This document shows, piece by piece, positions 1 to 8,255 of a stretch of 11,776 nucleotides of DNA. Every line of letters begins with the position of its first letter. Positions within the stretch are counted from its first letter, which is position 1. The DNA lies in assembly GCA_000482145.1 (NCBI GenBank), contig AUXH01000590.1, positions 1 to 11,776 on the forward strand, in the 5' to 3' direction. The DNA comes from Strigomonas culicis. Lineage: Eukaryota > Euglenozoa > Kinetoplastea > Trypanosomatida > Trypanosomatidae. The translations under genes and the position numbers were made by a program. The notes beneath the pieces were generated by a model, which did no database searches, was not told where the DNA came from, and was given only the letters and a program-made list of their open reading frames with translations.

Positions 1-455
1 TTNTNTGGTTTTCTTTTTTTTTTCGTTCATTTTTTCTTCTTTTTTAAAAGATTTGTTCCCTCTCTTTTTCCGCTTCTTTTTCTTGTGTATTTGTGGATTT
101 TTTTTTCCACGAGTCTTTGCGTTTTTCTTTCTCACTCCATTGGCAAAAGCAGTGCATACATTTTGCTTGTTTTGTTTTCCCCCGTTCTGGGCCTACTTTT
201 TTTTTCCTGTTTTAATTGGTGTACGACACAGATACAATCATTCATTCCTTGAGTTTTAATCCTTAGGAAGGAAAGTAGAGATTTGAAGTGCAACTGGTTG
301 TTTTTTTTTTACCCCTTTTTCGCGTCCACTGTTACGATAAGGATATCACAGCCTTTTCAGAAAAAAAAAAGAAGGACGTGTAATAACTCCGCAACAAGCC
401 ATCCCTTTTTGACCATTTCGCGTATTATACTCTTTTTTTTTCGTTTAACTCCCCG
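1..455. other. T-rich intergenic spacer upstream of the first gene
   Basis: This stretch is dominated by T runs and pyrimidine tracts, with two ambiguous bases at 3 and 5. Short open frames here translate into Phe/Leu/Cys-rich strings that merely follow the T runs, so I see no gene. The useful content is probably RNA-processing signal for the gene starting at 456: a long pyrimidine tract at about 299-330 and a CAG at 358-360. I see no tRNA-like or other structured RNA signature. Confidence 0.6.
297..360 (+). promoter_or_regulatory. Candidate spliced-leader trans-splice acceptor for the 456 gene
   Basis: A pyrimidine-dominated tract (about 299-330) is followed by a short mixed stretch and then CCTTTTCAG ending at 360. 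In trypanosomatids the spliced leader is normally added at the first AG downstream of such a tract. This would give a 5' UTR of about 95 nt before the ATG at 456. Other AGs follow at about 370-376, so the exact site is uncertain. A second T run at 432-440 lies between this AG and the ATG but has no AG after it. Confidence 0.35.
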
Positions 456-2469
456 ATGGATTTCCCGAAACCCAGCAAATCCGTCGTTCTCTCTGCCCCA
501 CCGCAATTGGTGGTGCTCATAAACCCCCGCAGCGCCACGACCGCTGTGAGCACGCACCACCGGGATCAGGGCAGCGGCAAGGCCCACGTGTGCCTGCCGC
601 CGCACGCGCACGGCACCGGCTGCTCGTACGGGGAGATCCTGACGCAGAGCGCAAATAGCGGCGTGTACAACCAGCAGGATGACGCGCTGACGCGCAGCGG
701 CTCCAACGTGACCGTGTGGGGCAGCAGCGTGCAGTGCAGCGGCGGCAGCATCCGCGTCGTGCCGGCCGCCCCGCGCGCGGCGACGCCGCCGCCGACCGCG
801 CTGCCCGCGCTCCTGTCCGCGGCGGAGGGCACGTCCAAGGCGGAGGGGCTGGACGCGGACAGCGACAGCGGTGACAGCGGCGACACGCCGCCGGAGGAGG
901 CGCTCGAGCTGCTGCAGAGCACCTCGAGCTCCTCCAGCCTCGACGACGCGAACCAAGTCGGCATCGACTCGCTCTTCTACCGGGTCCTCCAGGCGGCGGA
1001 GCGGGCGCGCGAGGAGGAGAAGGACCTGCAGGCGGCGGCGGTGCCGCTGATGCTGGCCGGCGGGCTCGGCCGCGCGTCGGCGGCGAAGTACGACGTGGGC
1101 AGCCAGAGCAGCGGCCTCGGCATCAGCGACTCCGGCAAGCGCTTTGCGCGCGAGCTGGGCGCTCGCGGCGGCGGCCACAGCCCCCGCCCGTGGGGCAGCC
1201 TCAGTGCCAAGGGGGCCTCGCCCGCGCCGCCCATCGGCGACGGGCTCGGAGGCAGCGGCATCACCCGAGCGATCCAGGCGCCACTGGTGAACAACTTCGT
1301 GTCCGTGCCGCAGCTGCCGGTGCCGACGCCGGCCGCCGCGCCGGCCGACGCGGCCGGCAGTCGCTTCTGCTGCCTCCGCACGCGCACCTACGAGACGCAG
1401 CGCGACCGCGTCGACGCGCAGACCGGCGAGTCGTACGTCTGCGCGGAGACGCGGGTGGAGGAGCTCGCAAGCGGTGTGCGGCAGTTCCAGTCCGTGCTGT
1501 CGCTGCCGGTCGTCAGCCGCGGCGCCGCGCCGCAGGACTTCACCCCGTGCCCGCGCAGCCCCGCCTTGCCGTCGACCGCGCACCCCTTCAAGCCCCCGTC
1601 CACCGTCGCGTCGCCGACGCACGGGCTCATCATGACGAGCGGCGGCGGCGGGCTCTTCCCCACCGTCTCGCAGCACCCGCTCGCGGACGGCGGCGCGCCG
1701 CGCGTGGCCGTGGGGCCGCCGCGCTGCCTGCAGCTGGTGCCGCCGCCGGCCGCGCCCGCCGGCGGCGGCCACGCGGTGCGCGTGCTGCGGCTGAGCGAGC
1801 TGCGGCCGGTGCAGGTGCAGCCCGCCGCAGACGCCCTGCTGCCCCCCGCGCCGCCGGCGCGCGCGGCGGGCGGCGCGGACGCCGCTGTCGGTGGGGCTCG
1901 ACGACGCGCCGCTCTCGCCGGCGACGACGTACAAGGCGGCGTCGCCGGAGGACGCAGCGCTGCCGATGCTGGAGTTCGCGCTGGCGGCTGGCGGTAGCTT
2001 CGACGGCGGCGCGTCGCCGGCGCTGGCGGCGACGACCGCGCCGGGGGACGGCCACGGCAGCTTTGGCGAGCTCGGCGGCAGCTTCAATTGGAGCCTCAGC
2101 GGGTCGACCCGCGTGCAGGTGGGCGGCATCGGCGTGCCGCTCGTGTACGCAAACGCGAACGGCAGCGGCGGGGGCAGCACCACGAGCGTGGTGTTCGGCG
2201 GCAGCGGCGGCGCCTCGCCCGGAGCGGCGCGCTTGGGCCCCACGGCGGAGCGCGGGCCCTTCGCGACGGGACCGCCGGTGAACCTGCTATCCGTCTCCGC
2301 GCGCGCGGCACCGCTGCTGGTGCAGCCGCCGTCCCGCGGCGGGGGCACGCTGTCGGCGAGTAACAGCATCAACGCCATCACGGCCGCGGTCGGCGCGGCG
2401 GCGGCCATGAGTCACCGTCGCTCGTGCTCCGTGACACCGCTAGACCCACCACCGGAGGAAGGGATGTGA
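456..2469 (+). CDS. Hypothetical low-complexity protein, interrupted by one apparent frameshift
   Basis: I do not recognise this gene and see no known domain, signal peptide or membrane segment. The frame opened by ATG 456 runs to a stop at 1995-1997. The frame one base later is open from 1636 to the TGA at 2467-2469 and carries equally gene-like sequence. Together they describe one protein of roughly 670 residues, with the switch most likely between about 1835 and 1890, where the second frame stops being Cys/Arg-rich and becomes plausible. The protein is rich in Ser, Gly, Ala and Pro. It has an acidic Asp/Ser/Gly patch (about residues 133-143), a serine run (about 154-160), a short charged helical stretch (about 170-190, LFYRVLQAAERAREEEKDLQ) and a Cys-containing, more ordered island at about 303-350 (RFCCLRTRTYE onward). 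The C-terminal part is Gly/Ser-rich and ends in a Pro/Glu tail. Disorder is likely. The break may be a sequencing error or real. Confidence 0.6.
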
Positions 2470-3203
2470 GGTCATCCGCTCATCTCTTTTTTTCTTTCTT
2501 TCCTTTTTTTTTGTTCTCTTTCTCGTAAGAGAGTGAAGGTTTTGGCTGCTTTTTTTTTTTTGACTTCCTTAACGAAGAGTTGAACCGTAAGTAGAGAATA
2601 CGAACTATTCATAAATGGAAAAGCTCGAATTAAAAGTACATAAAAAGGAATGAGAAAAAACAAAAAAAAACAAAAACAAAAAAAAAGCAAAGAAACAATC
2701 AGAATATAATAACAATAAAAACAACTACAACCGAAATGAAAACAAATACATACACATCAGACCCAAACTCTGATAGTGTTGGTATCCAACAACAACAAAA
2801 AAGAAAACGAAAAAGAAAGGAAAGATAGAGCGAATGAAAAAAAAAAAAGACTATAAAACAACGACACCAGTAGAGTATTATATAATCTATTGTAGCTGCA
2901 CCAACTATATATGCTCAGTGGTGTCTATATACGCTGTTTTGTTTATTTGTTGGGACGCGTGTGTCCGCGCCCCTATGTATTAGTTTGTCATTTGCTTCTT
3001 CGTTTCAGTTTTTTTTTGCTGTAGATTTTTTTTCTCGTTTTCTCCTTTTTTCTTGTCTTTTTTTTTGATATTTGCTCTTTTTTGTAGTTTTTGCCGTTAC
3101 CTCGTTGTTGTATATGCATAGGTGTTTTCTGTTGAATTTTTTTGTTCTTGATTACTTCGTTATAATGCGGCGTTCAACACTTTTCTCATCTTTTTTTTTC
3201 TAA

Positions 3204-3217
3204 ACACACACACACAC
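3204..3217. repeat. (AC)7 microsatellite followed by an A run
   Basis: Seven tandem AC dinucleotides are followed directly by a run of about ten A and preceded by a T run. This is a simple-sequence tract of the kind common in trypanosomatid spacers. Confidence 0.9.
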
Positions 3218-4279
3218 AAAAAAAAAGATAATAATAATGTAAACACGTACCTACATCAACAGTAAACAAATTGAATGCTTTTTTCTTTTAAATATTTTAC
3301 ACAGATGTATTGTGACATTGCTTAGGTATTGTTACCTTTTTTTTTTGTTTCTTTCATTATGTAATTCTATAGTCTTTTTTACCCTCTTTTTCATGAAACA
3401 AGACCACGTTAAACCAAAGTGCTTAAAAGAAAAAAGAAGTAAAACATTAATAATAAAAAGCACTTTTTTTCGTACATTATTTAGCACATCTATGCCAATA
3501 AACTTTTGTGCATCTCTTTTTTTTCTTCTGGCTTTCGAAGTTTTTTTTAGCTCTTCTCTTAAACAGGAGAAGCACAAATCGAATAACGGAGAGAAATAAA
3601 TGAGTTAATAAATCAAAAAAAAAAAACTGAAAAGAAAATGGCAAAAAAAGCAAAAACTACTTTTTGTTTTCTCTTCTCTAATGTTTTTCTCTTTTTGTAT
3701 TCCTTTTTTTTTTGTACGGCTTCATTTTTCTTTACAGGACTGTTCATACATGTTATGACAAAAAAAGAGTTTCGTTCATCATGTGAGGCTTGGATGTAAA
3801 CATTGTTTCTCTTTCACTTTTAGCAATCCACACGAATTTTTTTTTCTTTTGCTGTGTGTCTTTTCTTTATATGTGTGTGCCGTGGAACCTGAATGCGTCG
3901 TGCGTTGAATTCTCATTTGTATTTCTGTTTCTTGCTAACCTTTAATGAACACTTCACGATCCCGGATGCTATGCGAAGGAGAGGTGCCTTTATGCGTGTC
4001 AATGCTTCCTTTTTTCTTTGTGTGTGTTACGATCCTTGTATTCTCTCTTGACGTGTGACGCTTCTTTCGCTTTCCATTCTCCCTTCTTCTTATTATCAGT
4101 GTGTTTATTATTATCATACTAAACAAATAGAATTTCAATACATCTTAGGTAAGTGTAAGAGTAAAGGTTATCATATTAATACAGCTTTGAGAAGCAACAG
4201 CCGTAGATAGTTATCCACGTTAAGCCATTCCTTTTCTTCTATCTCCTTGAGGTATTTTGACAGTTTTAAAGATTAATCA

Positions 4280-4349
4280 TTTAGCTCTTTATTTTTCCTT
4301 ATATATTATCCTGTCTTATTTTTTTTTCATTGGTGTAACTTCTTTGAAG
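4280..4349 (+). promoter_or_regulatory. Candidate spliced-leader acceptor for the glycosyltransferase gene
   Basis: Pyrimidine and T tracts between about 4285 and 4330 precede the first AG at 4348-4349 (TTTGAAG). Using it would leave a 5' UTR of about 16 nt before ATG 4366. Another AG sits directly against the start codon at 4364-4365. Either choice supports 4366 as the start. Confidence 0.4.
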
Positions 4350-4365
4350 CTGGTTTACATATAAG

Positions 4366-6396
4366 ATGAACCGAAATGAAGATCGATTGCTCACTCAACG
4401 CCGCTTAGGTTTTAGATTCTTCATCCTGGTACTGTGTATGCTTAGCTGCATGGCCTATGAGCGCTACTGCACGATGCCAGCCCGCGTGCGTGCGCACCCG
4501 GAGTGGCGCACCTGCATTCTGTGTCCGGACGGCAGCATCCGCGCGGCGCTGACGCAGGACTCCCAGTTCTGCGCACCGCGCGACGCGAACCGCATCACCA
4601 CCGCCGCGCACGCCGCCTCGCTGGCCGCCGCGGAGGTCCCGCTGTGGCGCACCGCACATCCACCCCTCAGCAACCGCGAGCGGCAGTGGGTCGTCACCGC
4701 GGCGGAGTGCGCGGTGGTCGTCGCGGCCTTTCACCCGCACTTCCGGGAGGTGGTCAGCGCGGCGAACTTAGCACTCGTGCCACTCTTCACCGCGGCGCAC
4801 CCGGAGGCGGCCGCCGACACATGGAAGCCGCTGGTGCGACTGACAAAGGAGGTGAAGGCCTCGCTGGTGCAGGGCGCGGCGAGCTTCCGCTACCGGTCGG
4901 AGATGCAGCGCGTACCGGTGTGGTACGGCTCGCCCCTGCGGGCCTGCCTCCCACCCCCGACACTGCCCGCGGGCGGCGACGCCAGCCGCGACTGTCCCCG
5001 GCAGTACGTCACGTTCAATAACTGGCTGAGCGGGCGGCACCACAACCAGCTGCAGATGCTCATCAACGTGCTCTCCCTCGGCCGTCGCCTGAACCGCACG
5101 GTCATCCTGCCCCCCTTCTGCATGGACGCGCCGGACTGTGCCATGGGCGTCCGCGCGGAGTGGTTTTACAACCTCAGCGGCATCGCGCGCGCGGGGTACT
5201 GCTTTATCGCCTATGACGAGCTCGAGCGGCGGCTGCTAGAGCGCTATGATGCCGCGCAGGGCGTGTTCCCCGATGCGACGATGCCCACGGTGCAGTACGT
5301 GTACTCGGACAAGGAGGTGAACGTAGCGCAGCCGCCCTTTCTCGAGGCGGAGGTGGACGTGGCGCAGCTGGTGCGGCCGGGCATCGGCCGCCTGCGCCGC
5401 CGCAGCGGCCACCGCGGCCTGTTCCTGCGCCACGTGCGGCCGTACATGCCGCACACGGCGCTGAACCGGATGGCGGCCCTCGTGGGCGAGTGCAGGCTCG
5501 CCGGGGCCGCGGCGGCGGCTCCGGCGAATGAGACAGAGCGCTACTGCGCCAACGCGCCGACAGCGCGCGGCAGCACGGCGGGGCTCCCCATGGGCGTGAC
5601 CGTGCTGGCCCTCTCGCAGGTTCTCGCCTTCACCCAGCGCGCCTCCAAGACGGAGACGAGTCTGCTGCTGCACCTCCTGCTCCCGTCGCCGTCCGTGCAG
5701 CGTGCCATCGCGAGCTACTGCGCGGCGAACGGGCTGGCGTGCGGGGCGGCGGCGCACGGCGCGGCGGCGGCCCCGCACCACATGGTCTCCGTCCACGCGC
5801 GCCAGCGGGAAAACAGCTGCCTGTACGAGATCGACGAGCGCCTCCGCTGTAAAGGCACCCAGTCGCCCTTCTTTATTGACAACCGCATGTGTGCGGACTA
5901 CATGCGGGACTGCACGGTGAGCGTGAAAAAGCTGCTGGCGACCTACAACGACCTCGCACAGCCCCTGCGGCCGAACAGCACGGCGCCGTGGCCGGCGCTG
6001 CTGCTCATGCACGACCCGGATTCCGTGAAGGTGGTCACGGAGGTGGCCAGCATCCTGCGGTCGCGCGGCGTGCGGGTGCTGATTATGACCGGCAACGTGG
6101 AGCCCTTCCACGACAACGTGTCAGCCGTCGAGGAACAGCGCCAGAAGCAGCCGTTTCCCTTTGGAAGCAGAAAGCTGTACGACTCTGTGGAGAAGGAGCG
6201 TCAGGACAGCATTCACCTCGTTAGCAATGTACACGAGCTGGTGACGGAGTACTTTATCATTACCTCCCTGCCCAGCGCCTTCGAGGGTAACTTTTTGTCT
6301 TCTATTTCACAAAATATTTGTATGCGACGTTTTTACAGGGGCCTGCCCTGTAACAATCTGTTTCCCGGGTTTTTTGAATACACCTTCCCCAGTTAG
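4366..6396 (+). CDS. Putative Golgi/ER GDP-fucose protein O-fucosyltransferase-like glycosyltransferase
   Basis: A 676-residue protein with type II topology: a short basic N-terminus (RR at 12-13), one membrane anchor (about 16-31), then a large luminal part with several N-glycosylation sequons (NRT, NLS, NET, NST, NVS). Motifs match the O-fucosyltransferase superfamily in order. A G-R-x-x-N-Q loop (G223, R224, N227, Q228) sits in a block reading YVTFNNWLSGR followed by LNRTVILPPF, as expected for the N-terminal Rossmann half. An H-x-R-type element follows (H477, R479, with E482). A strand pair then resembles the nucleotide-sugar half (ALLLMHDPDS and VRVLIMTG). Finally comes a Y-F-I-I-T-S-x-x-S-A-F element (629-639), similar to the family's terminal Ser/Phe motif. 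Transfer of fucose from GDP-fucose to a glycoprotein is therefore inferred; acceptor and linkage cannot be told. The last ~38 codons are AT-rich, unlike the rest. Alternative: another GT-B glycosyltransferase of related fold. Confidence 0.6.
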   Translation: MNRNEDRLLTQRRLGFRFFILVLCMLSCMAYERYCTMPARVRAHPEWRTCILCPDGSIRAALTQDSQFCAPRDANRITTAAHAASLAAAEVPLWRTAHPPLSNRERQWVVTAAECAVVVAAFHPHFREVVSAANLALVPLFTAAHPEAAADTWKPLVRLTKEVKASLVQGAASFRYRSEMQRVPVWYGSPLRACLPPPTLPAGGDASRDCPRQYVTFNNWLSGRHHNQLQMLINVLSLGRRLNRTVILPPFCMDAPDCAMGVRAEWFYNLSGIARAGYCFIAYDELERRLLERYDAAQGVFPDATMPTVQYVYSDKEVNVAQPPFLEAEVDVAQLVRPGIGRLRRRSGHRGLFLRHVRPYMPHTALNRMAALVGECRLAGAAAAAPANETERYCANAPTARGSTAGLPMGVTVLALSQVLAFTQRASKTETSLLLHLLLPSPSVQRAIASYCAANGLACGAAAHGAAAAPHHMVSVHARQRENSCLYEIDERLRCKGTQSPFFIDNRMCADYMRDCTVSVKKLLATYNDLAQPLRPNSTAPWPALLLMHDPDSVKVVTEVASILRSRGVRVLIMTGNVEPFHDNVSAVEEQRQKQPFPFGSRKLYDSVEKERQDSIHLVSNVHELVTEYFIITSLPSAFEGNFLSSISQNICMRRFYRGLPCNNLFPGFFEYTFPS

Positions 6397-6776
6397 AGCC
6401 AAGCCCTTTTTTGGAAACCCCTGTGCAGTGTATACAACGAGTTGTTGTATTTGCATCTTAGCCTGTTTGCAGCACATCAAATACTTTTTTTTTTGCCTCC
6501 TTCTCTCTGAGACGCATTCATTGCCATACACAGAGGGTCTTTTTTCAGAGTGTTTGGCTGCGCCCTTTCCCATGTGCCTAATTGATGTACGTGTGTCTAT
6601 CGGTATCCTTCCTGCTTCTCTCACATTCTTGCCAACCAGCTTTTTTATCGACGTGTTCGGAGAAAAGAAACGAAGGAGAACAACAGAAATCCGCGGCGGT
6701 GCAGGTATCTGCGTTTGCCTTTTCCGGTCTTCTCTCTTCATAGTCTTCATCTTATTACTAGGACACACCTTACGGG
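6397..6776. promoter_or_regulatory. Spacer with candidate trans-splice acceptor for the carboxypeptidase-like gene
   Basis: A 380-nt spacer. A T run with a following pyrimidine tract (about 6485-6509) may drive polyadenylation of the upstream mRNA. A second tract (about 6718-6739) is followed by TAG at 6741-6743 and CTAG ending at 6761. These would give a 5' UTR of about 33 or 15 nt before ATG 6777. A GTG/TTG-type frame open across the spacer in another phase is T-rich and not gene-like. Confidence 0.45.
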
Positions 6777-6825
6777 ATGGCGTGCGGTGCGCGACAGTGT
6801 GTGCCGCCGCACAGGCCCCTTCTTA

Positions 6826-6859
<34 letters not shown>

Positions 6860-8255
6860 AGCACTGTTGACGAGCGCGGCCGCGCTGCGGGATGGCCACG
6901 GGTGGCACGCGTGCGAGCCGCGCAGCCTGCAGGCGAGCGGCTACGTATCCTTCGCGACCACGCCGGACCCGACGGCGGCGCCCACACGGCACCTCTTCTA
7001 CTGGCTCCTGAGCCCGCGCGAGCCGCCGGCCGCCGGGGGGCCGGCGCCGGTGCTGCTGTGGCTCTCCGGGGGGCCCGGCGCGAGCGCGCTGGTGGCGCTG
7101 CTGACGTCACACGGTCCGTGCCGCGTGAACGAGAGCAGCGGCGCGCTCGACGCGCACCCCGACGCGTGGAACCGCAAGGCCTACGTGCTCTTCGTGGACC
7201 AGCCGGTGGGCGTCGGCTTCAGCTACAGCGACGAGCCGTCCGAGGCGGGCGGCGCGACGAGCGGGGCGGCGGTGGCCGCGGACGTGTACCACTTCCTGCA
7301 GGGCTTTGCGCGCAAGTTCAGACACCCCGCCTTCACGGCCGCGAGCGCCGGTGGGGCGGCGGCCGGCGGCGTGCATGAGCTGTTCGTGGCCGGCGATGGC
7401 TATGCCGGCCACTACATCCCCACCATCGCGGCGTACATACGCAGCGAAAACGAGAAGCGCGCCGGGACGAGCGCGTACGTGCACCTCCGCGGCATCGCGA
7501 TCGGCAACGGGTGGGTGGACCCGTACACCCAGATGCCGAGCTACGCGACGCTCGCCTACGACTGGTGCAAGGTCCGGCTGGGCGTGCCGTGCATCACGGC
7601 CGCGCAGCACGCGGCGATGCGGGCTGAGCTGCGCGCGTGCCAGGCCGCCATCGCGGGCTGCAACGACGCGCAGCAGCCCTTCGAGAACGACATGTGCCTG
7701 CAGGCGGGCGCTCGCTGCGAGCGGTATCTGTCGTACTACCTGAATACGTCCCGCAGTCCGCACAACATCCGCGGCGCCTGGGACGGCAGCGCGCGCGGCG
7801 CGCCGCCGGAGGCGGTCACCGCCTTCCTGGCGCGGCCGGCGGTGCGCGCGGCGCTCGGCGTGGCGGCGGGCGCGCCGCCGTGGGCGGCCAGTAGCGCGGC
7901 GGTGCGCCGCCGCTTTGCGTACGACGCCTACAAGACGGTGAACGCGACGGTGGCGCGGCTGCTGGAGGGGGGCCTGCGTGTGTGGGTGTACGCGGGTGAC
8001 TTGGACTACATGGGGAACTGGGTCGGCGCCAAGGCGTGGCTGCGGGCGCTGCAGTGGCCGGGCGCCGCCGGCTTCGCAGCGGCGCCGGACACGGAGTTCG
8101 TCGTTGATGGCCGGTGGGCGGGGCGGGAGCGGACTTACGGCAACCTCACCTTTGTGCAGGTGTACGAGGCGGGACACGCGGTGCCCACTGACGCGCCCGC
8201 CGTTGCGCTACAGATCATCGAGCACTTCATGGACGGCGCGTCTCTCAGCCCGTAG
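6777..8255 (+). CDS. Serine carboxypeptidase-family (S10) protein lacking the catalytic serine
   Basis: A 492-residue protein of normal S10 length with a signal peptide (about 1-36) whose core is eleven leucines. Family signatures run in order: the oxyanion block W-L-S-G-G-P-G (96-102 region), then W-N and F-V-D-Q-P-V-G-V-G-F-S-Y-S, then A-G-D-G-Y-A-G-H-Y-I-P (205-215), then Y-A-G-D-L-D-Y-M-G-N-W (catalytic-type Asp410), then E-A-G-H-A-V-P (catalytic-type His467). The canonical G-E-S-Y reads G-D-G-Y, so the nucleophile Ser is Gly208 and the preceding Glu is Asp207. The family Asn before GGPG is Ser97, and the Glu that helps bind the substrate C-terminus is Ser111. Four sequons fit secretion or lysosomal delivery. 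An active family member would remove C-terminal residues from peptides in acidic compartments; this one probably cannot by the usual mechanism. The frame is intact, so decay is unlikely. From memory, Leishmania CBP1 also lies beside a PAP2 gene; I could not check this. Confidence 0.9.
6828..6857 (+). repeat. (CTG)10 trinucleotide repeat encoding the signal-peptide core
   Basis: Ten perfect CTG codons followed by CTA encode residues 18-28 of the carboxypeptidase-like protein, all leucine. The repeat is in frame, so slippage would change the hydrophobic core length without breaking the gene. It may also be collapsed or expanded by assembly. Confidence 0.95.

Larger units (their letters stand above)
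2470..4365. other. Long AT-rich intergenic region (3' UTR plus next 5' flank)
   Basis: Nearly 1.9 kb without a convincing gene. Open frames inside it (for example about 3312-3599) are rich in Phe, Leu and Lys because of T and A runs and lack the GC-rich codon use of every neighbouring gene. Visible structure: a strongly A-rich block at about 2640-2870, a T-rich block at about 2935-3200, an (AC)7 microsatellite at 3204-3217, a small AT-rich hairpin at 3651-3666 inside another A-to-T strand switch, and pyrimidine tracts before 4349. It probably holds the 3' UTR and polyadenylation region of the upstream gene and the splice signals of the downstream one. I see no tRNA, snoRNA or mobile-element signature by eye. 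Confidence 0.6.

Noticed and set aside
53..522. Short Phe-rich frames at the left edge
   Set aside because: They are products of poly-T sequence with no coding bias, and one overlaps the real start at 456.
357..2408. A 683-codon open frame on the minus strand across the whole first gene, starting with a signal-peptide-like sequence
   Set aside because: It is in codon register with the first sense frame, and antisense stops would need TTA, CTA or TCA sense codons, which are rare in such GC-rich genes. Its product is Arg/Ala-rich shadow sequence and it ends in AT-rich spacer.
3312..3599. A 95-codon plus-strand frame in the long spacer
   Set aside because: It is Phe/Leu/Lys-rich, tracks T and A runs, starts at a non-ATG codon and lacks the codon pattern of real genes here.
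5236..6111. A 291-codon minus-strand frame inside the glycosyltransferase gene
   Set aside because: It is a shadow of the GC-rich sense gene and has no independent motif or splice signal.
6287..6338. Intron-like GT...TTTTTACAG segment near the end of the glycosyltransferase gene
   Set aside because: It is only 52 nt, not a multiple of three, and its removal leads to a stop four codons later. Cis-introns are very rare in trypanosomatids, and the unspliced frame keeps a family-like C-terminus.
6374..7378. A long plus-strand frame running from the spacer into the carboxypeptidase-like gene in another phase
   Set aside because: Its first part is T-rich spacer and its second part is an Arg/Ala-rich out-of-frame reading of the S10 gene.
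7107..8177. A 356-codon minus-strand frame opposite the carboxypeptidase-like gene
   Set aside because: The sense strand carries unmistakable S10 motifs throughout; the antisense product is His/Arg/Ala-rich with no recognisable domain.
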